Source: Rutidosis leptorrhynchoides (Eukaryota; Streptophyta; Magnoliopsida; Asterales; Asteraceae). From it: a DNA stretch of 64,000 nt. Positions within the stretch are counted from its first letter, which is position 1; the number at the start of each line of letters is the position of its first letter. Shown piece by piece: positions 32,367 through 44,848 of this stretch. Position numbers and translations under genes: made by a program. The stretch lies in NCBI RefSeq assembly GCF_046630445.1, contig NC_092337.1, positions 190,808,501 through 190,872,500 of the forward strand, given 5' to 3'. Below the pieces are notes generated by a model that saw only the letters and a program-made list of their open reading frames with translations, was not told where the DNA came from and searched no databases.

Positions 32367-33860
32367 TTGGGTCGACCATTTTTGAATACGGATAGATGTA
32401 TCATCGATGTTTATAGCCAAAAATTGAACCTTAGGATAGATGACTTGAGTGTAACATTCTCAATCGACCATGCTTTAAAATACCCTGCTTATACCAATGA
32501 TAGATGTTATTTTCGTAACACTGTGGATGTCCAGTCTGAGTTTTTGCAGGAATTCCCAGTGTTACAGGGTTCAAGAGAATGTTCTTTGGTTGAAATTGAT
32601 GAGGAGTTGCAGGTTGAAGAGGCGGATAATTTGACCGCCTTGATGGAAAACGGCTATGAGCCGACTAAGGAAGAGTTCAAGAAACTCGACCGTGATGCTG
32701 ATTACCGGAGCAAGTCTTCCATTGAAGAACCTTCAGATTTAGAATTGAAGCCACTTCCTGATCATCTAGAATATGCTTATTTGCAGGAGGAATCTAATCT
32801 CCCGATAATTATTTCTTCTTCTCTTACTACAGGTCGAAAATATGAGCTTGTAACCATGCTAAAGGCCCACATACTGGCCATTGCGTGGAAGATTCATGAC
32901 AATAAGGGTATTAGTCCTTCCTACTGCACCCACAAGATCCTAATGGAGGATAACTCCAAACCTGTGGTGCAACGCCAAAAGAGGTTGAACTCTCACATGC
33001 AGTATGTCATGAAGAAAGAGATCATTAAGCTTGTTGATTCAGGTTTTATTTAACCGATTTCTGACAGTCCGTGGATAAGCCCGGTACATTGCGTACCTAA
33101 GAAAGGTGGTATGACTGTTACCACTAATGATAAAAACGAGCTAATTTCCACTCGGACTATCACGGGGTGGCATGTTTGTATTGACTATGAAAGTTGAACG
33201 ACGCCACGAGAAAAGACCATTTCCCATTACCTTTCATGGACCAAATGCTAGAGAGGTTAGCAGGAAACAGCCTTTATTGTTTTTGATGATTTTTTGGGCT
33301 ACTTCCAAATTCTTATCTCACCTGAGGACCAAGAGAAAACCACTTTTACGTGACCGTATGGTACATTCTCATAACGTCTGCCCTTTGGCCTTTGTAACAC
33401 TCCGACCACTTTTCAAAGGTGAATAATGGGCATATTCCATTATATGATAGAAGATTAAATGGAGGTGTTCATGGATGACTTTTAGGTCTTCGGTGACACT
33501 TTCAATTCATGCCTTCTTAACTTAGAAAGGATGTTGGTAAGGTGTGAAAAGTCTAATCTTGTGATCAATTGGGAAAAGTGCCATTTCATGGTACACGAGG
33601 GAATAATCCTCGGGCACAAGATCTCTAAGAATGGTATTGAGGTGGACCCCGCAAAAGTGACTGCTGTTAAAAACCTTCCACCTCCTACCAATGTCAAGGG
33701 TGTTCGGAGTTTTCTCGGGCACGCCAGTTTTTACCAGCGATTCATAAAGGATTTTTCCAAAATCGCTAACTCGATGAACAAACTCCTCGAAAAGGACACA
33801 CCTTGGGACTTCTACGAAGAGTGCCAAAAGGCATTCGAACTTCTTAAGGAGAACTCATAA
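32367..33860 (+). pseudogene. Athila reverse transcriptase, degraded
   Basis: It begins GRPFLNTDRCIIDVYSQKL (protease/RT linker). RT reads KPVVQRQKRLNSHMQYVMKK, PVHCVPKKGGMTV and TGWHVCIDY, then loses frame between 33190 and 33420. The catalytic FMDDF is at about 33470-33484, followed at once by a stop. The thumb and connection continue as NLVINWEKCHFMVHEGIILG and RSFLGHASFYQRFIKDFSKI to 33860. Enzyme activity is not possible. Confidence 0.85.
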
Positions 33861-34652
33861 ATGCACCTATCATAATTCCTCTGAATTGGTCTCTTCCGTT
33901 CGAGCTTATGTGTGATGCATCGAATTTTGCTGTTGGCGCTGTTTTGGGCCAAAGGGTTAAGAAGCAATTTTGACTTAATTATTATGCAAGCAAGACCTTG
34001 CAAGGAGCACAGTTGAACTACACTACTACTACTGAAAAAGAGCTCCTTGATGTGGTCTTTTCATTCGATAAGTTCCGGTCCTATCTAGTCTTGTCCAAGA
34101 CTATTGTTTTTACGGACCACTCTGCTTTAAAATACCTTTTTCTCAAAGCTAGACTTCAAACTTCGATTGCTTAGATGGATCTTGCTTTTGCAAGAATTCG
34201 ATATCGAGATCCGAGATAAGAAGGGTACCGAGAATCATGCAGCCGACCACTTGTCAAGACTCGAGAATCCAAATCTCGAAGTCCTTTATGAGTCGAGTAT
34301 TCACGATGATTTTCCCGATGAGTATCTCATGAAGATGGACATGGTGGACAAGCCATGGTATGTGGACATTGCTAATTACCTTGTGGGGAAATTCTTGGAA
34401 AAAGGGTGGTCACATCAAAAGAGGAAGAAATTCTTCAGTGACCTCAAGTACAATTTCAGGGAGGACCCTTATCTTTTTAGGCGATGTCCCGATGGGATGA
34501 TTCGCCGATGTGTTTCCGGAGAGGAATGCACGCGGATTCTTATCCAGTGTCATCATGGACCTACGGGTGGGCATTATGGTCCCCAAGTAATGGGGCGCAA
34601 AGGCTTTGAGGCCAGTTTTTATTGGCCTACTATCTTCAAGGATACCCACTAA
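33861..34652 (+). pseudogene. Athila RNase H and integrase zinc region
   Basis: RNase H fragments are CDASNFAVGAVLGQ near 33915, a TTEKELL block near 34030 and TDHSALKYL near 34120, the last followed by a frameshift. The open stretch from 34167 reads [33 protein letters not shown], then the integrase N-terminal part with [17 protein letters not shown] and [12 protein letters not shown]. It ends in a stop at 34650. Confidence 0.85.
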
Positions 34653-35645
34653 ATATGTCAATCGTGCGATTCATGCCAACGGGTGGGTCAAATCACCCAA
34701 CGAGATGAGATGCCTCAAAATGTCATCCAAGTTTGCAAGGTTTTTGATATATGGGGAATTAACTTCATGGGCCTGTTTCTGAAATCCAATAATAAGCTCT
34801 ACATTCTCGTTGCCATCGATTATGTATCAAAGTGGTTCGAAGTGCAAGCTTTGCCTTCAAATGATTCGCGAGTTGTATTTTCGTTTCTCAAACAACTCTT
34901 TTCTCGGTTTGGTACTCCGAAAGCTTTAATTAGTGATCGGGGAACTCACTTTTGCAATGCCCAACTCGAAAATGTGTTGAAACGATACGAGGTAGCCCAT
35001 AAAGTTTCTACATCCTACCATCCTCAAACGAATGGGCAAGTTGAAAATATCAACCGGGCATTAAAAAGAATTCTTGAAAAAGCGGTTAGATCTAATCCAA
35101 AGGATTGGTCATTTAAGCTTAATGATGCCTTATGGGCATTATGAACGGCGTACAAAATGCCAACCGGAACCACTCCATTCTGTTTACTCTATGGAAACGC
35201 ATGTCATCTCCCCGTGGAGATAGAGTACAAAGATTTTTGAGCTCTCAAAACGTGCAGTCTTGATCTTAAGGAATCGGGTCTTCTCCGTTTGAGCCAATTG
35301 AACGATTTGGACGAGTTAAGGCAAGAGGCCTACGATAACTCGTTGTTATGTAAGAAGAAAACGAAGAAGTGGCATGATAGTCATTTAAAAGATTCGAAAG
35401 AATTTAAGGAGGGAGATCGCGTCCTTCTTTTGAACTCGAGGTTTAAGTTGTTTCCCGAAAAGTTGAAATTGAAATGGTGAGGACCATTTGTGGTGAGGAA
35501 AGTCTATTCTCACGGGGCGATAGACTTGGTAAACTCGAAAGGAGGGGAGTTCAAGGTGAATGGCCAATGGGTCAGGCACTATGTTGATGGTTTGAAGAAG
35601 GTGGAAGATGAGGTTAAACTCATCTTCAACGCCAACAACGCCTAA
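34653..35645 (+). pseudogene. Athila integrase core and C-terminus
   Basis: CQ.CDSCQR-type zinc residues near 34665, then the catalytic core: [13 protein letters not shown], where the usual first Asp of the W/GxD motif reads Asn, [20 protein letters not shown] (second Asp) and [18 protein letters not shown] (Glu). The C-terminal part (about 35289-35645) has ELRQEAYDNSLLCKKKTKKW, RVLLLNSRFKLFPEKLKLKW, a stop, then GPFVVRKVY and GQWVRHYVDG up to TAA near 35643. Stops near 35144 and 35238 break the chain. Confidence 0.87.
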
Positions 35646-36866
35646 AGTTGAAGTTAGCGTTATTTTTGTATAGTATTGTATATTTCTTGTATTAGTTTGT
35701 ATATTTATGCTTGAAACAGGTGCAACATGATCAAAATTATTGTTTTAAATGATGGGAGTGTGAATTGGAGGATTTGGAGTGAGTTTATATGTTAAAACCA
35801 GCAAGAAAGGCACCTGGGCATTTCTATTAAAAAGTAGCTGAGCGTTTATCCAAACTTCTGACCATGTTTCACGTTATAACACGCGTCGCGCGAATTTTCG
35901 CGCATCGTGCATTTTGCCGGATCAGACCCGTTCGACTGCTATTATTAATTGACCCGAATTGTTATAACCCGAATTCTAAAGGGGTTGCAATCAATTTTAA
36001 AGCATTTTTAGGGTAGAATTCACCCTCTTTCACCCCAATTAACACACATAACACATAAGCATCTTCAAGGATTCAAATCTAGGGTTTTTCCAACTTCAAA
36101 TTTGTGTGATTTTTCTTGCAATTACTTGTGAATCATGACAACTAGGGTTCGTTTCTTCTTCCCTTTCACTTAATTTCATCTCTATTGTTGCTAATTTGAT
36201 GATTACATGAAGTTTAAGTGTGGGGCTAACCCTAATTCATTTTATTGCTTGATTATTCACATGCTTAGTTTTAATAATGCCTAATATGCTTTATTTAAGT
36301 GATTTTTACATGAGATTAGTGCATATTATTGATGCTAGGGTTTGAATTGAGATTAAATCCGAAATTGATGTTTTTAATTTGGGGTTTTTGTGTATAAGAT
36401 GGTTAATTGCTATATGAGAAGTAGTTCATGATAGTGTGGGGTAAATTGGGCGGGTCAAGTGTCAAGTTAGTTGATTTTTCAAGACTTGTTATGAATTGTG
36501 AATTGAGATGAGGTTTTTCCCTATGTTTGAGTATGTTTAAGAGTTTATGCATGTGTTTATGGTTGTTTTAATGTTAATTTGAGTTGGCTAAGTTTTAAGT
36601 TCATGAATTGTTAAGCTTACTTTGTTTTGGAAAGGAATTTTCTTGATATAATTATGCTAGCTTTTCATGTCAACATGTAATGATATTGTTTTTGAGGACT
36701 TAGTTAGTTGAGATTTGTAAAGAAAAGATAGTGTTGCTTTAAAACGTGCTCTTGTGTGATGTTAAATTTGAAAAAAGAGAAAATTAATAAACAAGTTGTT
36801 TATTTTTGCTAATGCTAACTTTTCGAGCTTTGTGGTTGTTTTGTTGGTGTTGTTTTGTGAATGCAG
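35646..36866 (+). other. Athila spacer between pol and the post-pol ORF
   Basis: Non-coding. A short CpG-rich patch at about 35878-35930 (CACGCGTCGCGCG, TTCGCGCATCG) recalls the one in LTR1. The rest is AT-rich with many TAG/TGA. TTTTGTGAATGCAG at about 36853-36866 looks like a splice acceptor before the next ORF. Confidence 0.5.
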
Positions 36867-38326
36867 GGAAGAGGAAAGCGTACGCGAACCGCTCCAGGTT
36901 TTTCGGCGCAAGCGCAACAAGAGGATCTAAGGGATTGACTTGAGTATGTAAGGAACAAAATTTTGACAGAGTTTAAGATGGTGAATAGAAGAGTTATTGG
37001 GTTGACTTGTTATTTTGAATGGAGTTATCTTGAGGTGGCGGAAGTCCATAATGATTTTTATAAGATTTTGATGTTATCCTATAATAACACGATTCTCCGT
37101 CTGTGGGAGAGGGTGTTTTCATTCGTGATACAGTTTACCCATTGTTGTGCAAAGAGTTTTTCTCATCCTTAGTGGTAACAAGAACTCGGGATCCAAATGA
37201 GCAAAATTTTATGAGGTTTCGTTTAGGAGGGAGATGTCAATCTTTGAGTCGAGTTCAAATCGCTCGAGCTTTACATTTGTTTCCGGAGTAAGATAATACA
37301 CGACTTTCGAATTATTTTATTCTTTACGAGTTTTACAAGCAAGAACTTTTTAGTAGTGTTGCATTTTGGGGAAGTATAATGAGAGGCGATGTCTTTAATG
37401 CAGGGAGAATTAACTATGAGAAGATTAAGCTACCATTTGATCGTTAGGTTGATTGCTTGTACGTTTAATGCACGGGTAAATGGGAACGAGAAACCAAACA
37501 ATAAGGATTTGTGGTATATGGATCAAATCAAAAGGGGAAGACATACAGATATTGTTGGTTCTATTGCGGCGTACTTGAGTAAATGTGCAGGGGAAACGAC
37601 ACAGGGAAAGAAGTTATTGGGTGGTCCCATATCACAAAATTTGCGTTTTTGGAGGTTGATTTGAGAATGTTAAATCTTACGGATCAGGATATGCCGGTGT
37701 TTGGTGCGACATTTTATTTTAATGGAAAGATTTTGATGCCAGGGTTCGAGAATAAGTTGGTTCTATATCGAGAGCCAGTTAGTTCAGGTGCAGCTGCAGC
37801 TGGGGCTTCATGTGGTTCAGCATCGGGACCAAGTGCGGGAGCTGGTCCGTCAGCTAGTGCACATTTTGCGGGTTCTTGGTATCCGAGTCAGGAAGGTTGG
37901 GATAGTTTAATTAATAGTGTGAATCGAATGGGTATGGATTACGGTGATGTTGCTGGTTAATTGGACAACCATGTGGTTCAATATGGTGTTGATCAGTCGG
38001 ATAATGTGGAGTTTTAGAACTAGATTTGAAGGCATAATGTTGCGGTTGAGAAACATAATGATGAGGTTCGAAGGCATAATGAACAAATGTGGCAAAGCCA
38101 GCAAAGGCAGGAGGAGCTCGAGAGAGCTAATTATTATGATACTGGTATGATGGCCTATGGCGTTGTTTGGGAGCGCCATAATTCGTAGTTGCTCTTTTCT
38201 AATCCAGATCAGTATTATGCTACTGCGAGCCAAGAGTCGACCTATTATTATGATCAGAACCATCCCGAGAACCCACCGCATTACAATGAGAGAGCAACGA
38301 TGAGGGACGCTTCAATTTCTTTTTAG
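36867..38326 (+). pseudogene. Athila post-pol ORF (ORF1/env-position protein), degenerate
   Basis: It starts in a basic stretch (GKRKRTRTAPG) and reads on through frames broken near 36935, 37110, 37290 and 37660. Recognisable parts are FRLGGRCQSLSRVQIARALHLFPE, GSIMRGDVFNAGRINYEKI, SIAAYLSKCAG and an Ala/Gly/Ser-rich tail (GASCGSASGPSAGAGPSAS) followed by Tyr/Glu/Gln-rich sequence to the TAG at 38324. Position and the FRLGG/ARAL motifs recall the ATHILA ORF-1 family found downstream of pol. The role of this protein is unknown; an envelope-like role has been proposed for related elements. I see no convincing transmembrane segment. Confidence 0.55.
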
Positions 38327-39981
38327 GAAGTAGTACTCGGACGGGCATTCGAACATGCACGGGTCGGGTACATCAGGATGGCCGTTTGATGATTATCGGG
38401 GATGAGGGCCTGCGTGCCCTTTGATCATGTTGTACCTTGTTTTCAATACTTTTTTTATTTTTATTTCGTTCTGTACTCAGATATTTATGTATGTTGGTTA
38501 TATACTTGAAACCTATTTAGGGGCAAGGCTACCGGGTGGTGCCACATTATCCCATTTATGTAGTTCCTTTTGTTTTTCTTTTATTAGGTTGGTTGGTGAA
38601 ACGATTTTTCAAGTCTGGCGTTAAGTTCAGCAAACCAGCATGATTGATGATATGTGTGTGATGATCGGGAATGGATGATGTTCTTATGCTGACAGTCAGT
38701 TCAGCACCATCTGTCACTGGCATTCCACGATCCGTGGTTAAAACTGGATAAGTTTCAAATTTTCTTTCTCACATTACCCATTTTGATTTTAATCTTTATT
38801 TGATTTCATGTAATGAGGGCATTACTTGATCTCAAGTGTAGGGTGGGGATGTAAAATCTCTCGGGTTGGTTGTAAAAGAGTTTTCATCATGTGATTTTTG
38901 AAATTAAAAGTCTTGACGTTTCACGGGTTTTTGTCGAAAAAAATTGAAAAATTTAGTTAGGAAAAACGAAAAAAAAAGAAAAGTTAGAAGAAAAGAAGAA
39001 GAAAAAAAGTAGAAAATCAATCAAAAATTCGGCCAAAACCTTATGCCATAAATTTTGGCAAGATGTTACCCATGAATTGTCGAGTACAAAATGCCAATTC
39101 GTGTTTCATTCACATCTTGGTCCGGCACCGGGATCAAATGCTAGTGCTTGAAACTTGTTCCGTGTCATTTCTCAATACCAGGGAAATTGTGGGTGACACT
39201 TACCTAATAATTCTTAGGATGAATCGTTTCCATCCTATTTAGGAAGTAAAGTCTTCCGAGTGTACGTTTTACTTGGTATAGCAGACTTCCTAAACTATAC
39301 CATTTCATACTAATATCATATCACGATATAAGGTATTGTGGGAAGAGGAAGTCTTGAACTTCCAAAACACGTCCATTACCATTGAATGTAAAATCCTACG
39401 AGTTCTCCAGAATTCAATAGTAGGTCACCTGTACCAAAACGGGTGTCAACCGTATGAACGGTGATTGGATCACATGGTCAAAATTGGGCCATGCGCTAGA
39501 TCGAAAACTTAAACAGGGCGATCCTCATTGTTTCTCCTAACAGGGATAATGTTGCGCCCGACCACTTTTTATGACCCATAGGATGTATCTATTCCATCCA
39601 CAAGGAAGTAAAGTCTTCCGACTGACACACTTGCTGATTTGCTTCAGAAGTTGTAGTCCAGACCAGTTGTAGGGTGACGAAAAATCTTGAAAAGTCATTG
39701 CTAACATTGACTGAAAATCTACCAGGCCTCAACGTTAAACAAGAAAACTGGTAGTCACATATTTGGTGCTCTTTGTTCGAGTTATCCTTTTGTGCCGATT
39801 ATATTTGGGGATGTTGGAGTTACAAGGGGAAGTTACATGGTTGATTTGTTCTCTTAAAACTGTACCCACGCTAGTTGATCATTTGGTTTATATTCGTTGA
39901 TTCTACTTACATTTATGAAGACGTTATCATTTAGTAGAAGATTATTTTCAAGTCAGAATTGCTTGAGGACAAGCAAGACTC
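38327..39981 (+). other. Athila 3' untranslated spacer
   Basis: Non-coding. It holds an A-rich patch at about 38930-39030 with many GAA/GAAA, and scattered repeats of GGAAGTAAAGTCTTCCGA-type words at about 39240, 39345 and 39602. No ORF of note. Confidence 0.5.
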
Positions 39982-39996
39982 TAGTGTGGGGTGATT
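39982..39996 (+). other. Polypurine tract of the Athila element
   Basis: TAGTGTGGGGTGATT precedes the LTR2 start TGATATTGCAC. The GTGTGGGGTGATTTGATA pattern is typical of Athila. Confidence 0.8.
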
Positions 39997-40095
39997 TGAT
40001 ATTGCACATTTCACATATATTTATCATGGCAATATCCATCATTTTTCGTCCATTTGAATACGGTTTTGGTTATTATACGCGGTTATTATGAAGAT
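39997..40095 (+). repeat. Athila 3' LTR, first 99 bp
   Basis: Matches 18099-18197 with a few changes and stops at AAGAT, the target duplication of the inserted chromovirus. The remainder is at 59207-60687. Confidence 0.92.
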
Positions 40096-40485
40096 TGAAA
40101 TGTCCCGTTCATATCAATTATAAATGTTTCATATTAATTGGTTTCGTTGCGAGGTTTTGACCTCTATATGAGACGTTTTTCAAAGACTGCATTCGTTTTT
40201 AAAACAAACCATAACCTTTATTTTATCGATAAAGGTTTAAAACTTTACGAAGATTATCAAATAATGATAATCTAAAATATAGCATTTTCACTCGACCATT
40301 ACATAATGGTTTACAATAATATTACACAATAACTTAAGTCTTCGAATGCAGTTTTTAAATAATATTATACAAGCATGCTGACTCCAATTCTTGTCCTTAA
40401 TTTAGCATGCAACAGCGAAAGCTCTTAATAATCACCTGAGAATAAACATGCTTAAAACGTCAACAAAATGTTGGTAAGTTATACG

Positions 40486-40548
<63 letters not shown>

Positions 40549-42938
40549 TATATCAAATTGTAATAATAATAGACCACAAGATTTCATTTTATAAACATAA
40601 TCCTCAAGCAGAATCCTCTCGTCTGCATTAAGGTAAAATCATTCATATGATGAACACCTGGTAACCGACATTAACAAGATGCATATAGAATATCCCCAAA
40701 ACAGAATCCTCTCGTCTGTATAACAGAATCCTCTCGTCTGTATAAAAATCGAAGTACTAAAGCATCCGAACCTCGGATGGGGTTTGTTAGGCCCATAGAT
40801 CTATCTTTAGGATTCACGTCAATTAGGGGTACTGTTCCCTAATTCTTAGGTTACCAAGCTAAAAGTGGCATATTCGATTTAGATAATCCAACCATAGAAT
40901 GTAGTTTCGATTACTTGTGTCTATTTCGTAAAACATTTATAAAACTGCATGTATTCTCATCCCAGAAAAATTAGATTTTAAAAATGGGACTATAACTCAC
41001 TTTCACAGATTTTTCCTTCGTTGGAAATAAGACTTGGCCACTGGTCGATTCACGAACCTATAACAAATGTGTACATATATATCAAAGTATGATTGAAATA
41101 TATTCACAACATTTTTTTTTACGTTTTTATGATTTAAGTTTGTTAAGTTAGCAGTCCTCGTTAGTAACCTACAACTAGTTGTCCACAGTTAGATGTACAG
41201 AAATAAATCAATATACATTATCTTGAATCAATCCACGACCCAGTGTATACACGTCTCAGGCTAGATCACAACTCAAAGTATATATATTTTTGGAATCAAC
41301 CTCAACCCTGTATAGCGAACTCGAACATTACAGCATATAGAGTGTCTATGGTTGTTTCAAAGAATATATATAGATGGGTCGATATGATATGTCAAACATT
41401 GTATACGTGTCTTTGGTATCCCAAGATTACATAATATATGTTAGAATACATGTATAATACATGTATAATACAATATAAGTTAGCTAGGATATGATTAGTG
41501 TAGATTTGTTATAAAATTTTCGTAGCTACAACAAGTAAAATTTTCCAATTTTGTTTTACCCATAATTTCTTCGTTTTAAATCCGTTTTGAGTGATTCAAG
41601 TTGCTAAGGTTTCTTAATTAACTGTAATTTATGAAACTAAACAGAAAAATTATAAGTTTATAGTCGAAAATACAGGTTACAAGTCATTTACTAAAGAGGT
41701 AGTCATTTCCGTCGAAAGAACGACATCTTGATGACCATTTTGAAAAACATACTTCCACTTTGAGTTTAACCATGATTTTTGGATATAGTATCATGTTCAT
41801 ATGAAATATCATTTTTTCAGAAAACAAACTTCCAATTCAAAGATTAAGATAGTTTTTATTTTTTCTAACCCAAAACAGCCACCGGTTTCTCTACGACGGT
41901 GTATGTCCAGTTTTACGGCGTTTATCGTGTTTTCCGGTTTTAAATCATTAAGTTAGCATATCATATAGATATAGAACATGTGTTTAGTTGATTTTAAAAG
42001 TCAAGATAGATGGATTAACTTTATTTGCGAACAAGTTTAGAATTAACTAAACTATGTTCTAGTGATTACAAGTTTAAATCTTCGAATAAGATGGTTTTAT
42101 TTGTATGAATCGAATGATGTTATGAACATCATTACTACCTTAATTTTAGTAGGTAAACCTACTGGAAATAAGAAATATAGATCTAGCTTCAAAGGATCCT
42201 TAGATGGCTTGAAAGTTCTTGAAGCAGAATCATGACACTAAAACAAGTTCAAGTAAGATTTCCACTCAAAATAAGATTGTTATAGTTATAGAAATTGAAT
42301 CAAAGTTTGAATATGATTATTACCTTGAATTAGAAAGATATTTTACTGAAAATAAGAAAGATTTCTTGAGATTAGATGATCACTTGAAATGGATTTGCAA
42401 GATTGGAAGTAAGCTAGTAAACTTGAAAGTGTTTTTGGTGTGTTCTTGAGTAGTTGTTTTGTAAGTTGATCTAGGTTAGGATTTATGAGCTAGATTGAGC
42501 TTGATTTTAATGAAGGTGATGAAGAACATTTAGAACATCTAGAGAGAACAAGAGAGAGATAAGTTTGATGCATGAAATTTGAAAAATGAAAGTGTTATGG
42601 TTGGTGAAGAAAAACGTGATCCTACCCTTGAATATAAGGTTCCATTAGTTTGTATTTTTGTTAGATATTTCATACTAGTTGCCAAATGATGGTTCCCACA
42701 TGTTTAGGTTACTCATTAAGGCTGCTAAGAGCTGATCATTGAAGTCTATATACCAATAGTATATACGTCTAGAGGCTGGGTATTGTACGAGTACGAATAC
42801 GGATTGAATACGAGTAAATTGTGTTTACTGTAGCAAATAGTATTTTAATATATCAAATAGTATTTTACTGTAGTAAATAGTATTTTACTGTAGCAAATAG
42901 TATTTTACTTGTACATCTTTGATTTAATTGTATTTCTT

Positions 42939-42975
<37 letters not shown>

Positions 42976-43193
42976 AAAACTTACATCATAAAAAAATAAA
43001 ACGATTATATAATTATCACAAATTATGACGTTCATGAATCATCAGGCAAACTGGGTGGTCAATTGTCTACATGAAACTCATTTCAAATAATCAAGTCTTA
43101 ACAAGTTTGATTGCTTAACATGTTGGAAACATTTAATCATGTAAATATCAATTTCATTTAATATATAATCATGGAAAAGTTTGGGTCACTACA
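40096..43193 (-). repeat. 3' LTR of the second chromovirus
   Basis: 3,098 bp, TG...CA. It includes an AT microsatellite at about 40491-40553, another at about 42943-42972, and a 20-22-bp tandem repeat at 42829-42911. The stretch from about 41866 to the end matches 57850-59201 closely. Confidence 0.9.
42829..42911. repeat. Short tandem repeat TTTTACTGTAGCAAATAGTA, four copies
   Basis: Period about 20-22 bp, four copies with one diverged. The equivalent array in the 5' LTR fragment is at 58809-58893. Confidence 0.85.
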
Positions 43194-43208
43194 GTACCTA
43201 CCCGTTAA
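43193..43208 (-). other. Polypurine-tract region of the second chromovirus
   Basis: Minus strand TTAACGGGTAGGTACT abuts the TGTAGTGACCC start of the 3' LTR. The same 16 nt recur at 47941-47956. Confidence 0.65.
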
Positions 43209-43228
43209 ATAAATTTCGTCCCAAAATT

Positions 43229-44836
43229 TTAAGTTATTGAAGGTGTTGAAGCATCTTCTGGAAATAGGTGCGGGTATTTCAGCTTCATTTGATCTTCACG
43301 CTCCCAGCTGAACTCGTGTCCTCTACGAGCATTCCATCGAACCTTAACGATTGGTATTTTATTTTGCTTAAGTCTTTTAACCTCACGATCCATTATTTCG
43401 ACGGGTTCTTCAATGAATTGTAGTTTTTCGTTAATTGTAATCTCGTCTAATGGAATGGTGAGATCTTCTTTAGCAAAGCATTTCTTCAAATTCGAGACGT
43501 GGAAGGTGTTATGTACACCCTCGAGTTGTTGAGGTAACTCAAGTTGGTAAGCTACTGGTCTGACACGATCAATAATCTTGAATGGTCCAATGTACCTCGG
43601 ATTTAATTTCTCCCGTTTACCAAATCAAACAACGCCTTTCCAAGGTGAAACCTTAAGCATGACCATGTCACCAATTTCAAATTCTATATCCTTTCTTTTA
43701 CTGTCCGCGTAGCTCTTTTGTCGACTTTGAGCGGTTTTCAACCGTTGTTGAATTTGAATGATTTTATCGGTGGTTTCTTGGATAATTTCTGGACCCGTAA
43801 TTTTTCTATCCCCCACTTCACTCCAACAAATCGGAGACCTGCACTTTCTGCCATAAAGTGCCTCAAACGGTGCCATCTCAATACTCGAGTGGTAACTGTT
43901 GTTGTAGGAAAATTCTGCTAACGGTAGATGTCGATCCCAACTGTTTCCAAAATCAATAACACAAGCTCGTAGCATGTCTTCAAGAGTCTTTATCGTCCTT
44001 TCACTTTTCCCATCAGTTTGTGGATGATAGGCAGTACTCATGTATAGACGAGTCCACAATGATTATTGTAACGTTTGACAAAACCTTGAGACAAATCTGC
44101 CATCCCTATCAGAGATAATAGAGATTGGTATTCCATGTCTGGAGACAACTTCCTTCAAGTATAGTCATGCTAACTTCTCCATTTTATCATCTTCTCTCAT
44201 TGGTAGAAAGTGTGCTGATTTGGTGAGACGATCGACTATTACCCAAATAGTATCATAACCACTTGCAGTCCTTGACAATTTAGTAATGAAATCCATGGTA
44301 ATGTTTTACCATTTCCATTCCGGGATTACAGGTTGTTGAAGTAGACCTGATGGTTTCTGATGTTTAGCTTTGACCTTCGAACACTTCAAACATTCTCCTA
44401 CGTATTTAGCAATATCGGCTTTCATACCCGGCCACCAAAAGTGTTTCTTGAGATCTTTGTACATCTTCCCCGCTCCGGGATGTATCGAATATATGGTTTT
44501 ATGTGCTTCCTTAAGTACCATTTCTCTCACATCTCCAAATTTTGGTACCCAAATTCTTTCAGCCCTATCCCGGGTTCCGTCTTCCCGAATATTAAGATGT
44601 TTTTCCGATCCTTTGGGTATTTCATTCTTCAAATTTCCCTCTTTTAAAACTTCCTGTTGCGCCTCCTTTATTTGAGTAGTAAGGTTAGTACGAATAATTA
44701 TATTCATAGCTTTTACCCGCATAGGTTCTCTGTCTTTTTTACTCAAAGCGTCGGCTACCACATTCGCCTTTCCCGGGTGGTACCGAATCTCAAAATCGTA
44801 ATCATTTAATAATTCAATCCACCTACGCCGCCTCAT
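43229..44836 (-). pseudogene. Second chromovirus: integrase with chromodomain-like tail
   Basis: From 44836: RRRRWIELLNDYDFEIRYHPG (RNase H end), then zinc module HKTIYSIHPG...CLKCSKVKAKH, a gap with frameshift and stop around 44060-44305 spanning the first catalytic Asp region, [20 protein letters not shown] with the catalytic Glu, [10 protein letters not shown], and [17 protein letters not shown]. After another break near 43620 an intact terminal part follows: LDEITINEKLQFIEEPVEIM and REVKRLKQNKIPIVKVRWNA plus a WERE-type end. This last block is the chromodomain-like tail that directs Tekay-type integration towards heterochromatin. Confidence 0.88.
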
Positions 44837-44848
44837 GTTTAGTTGTTT

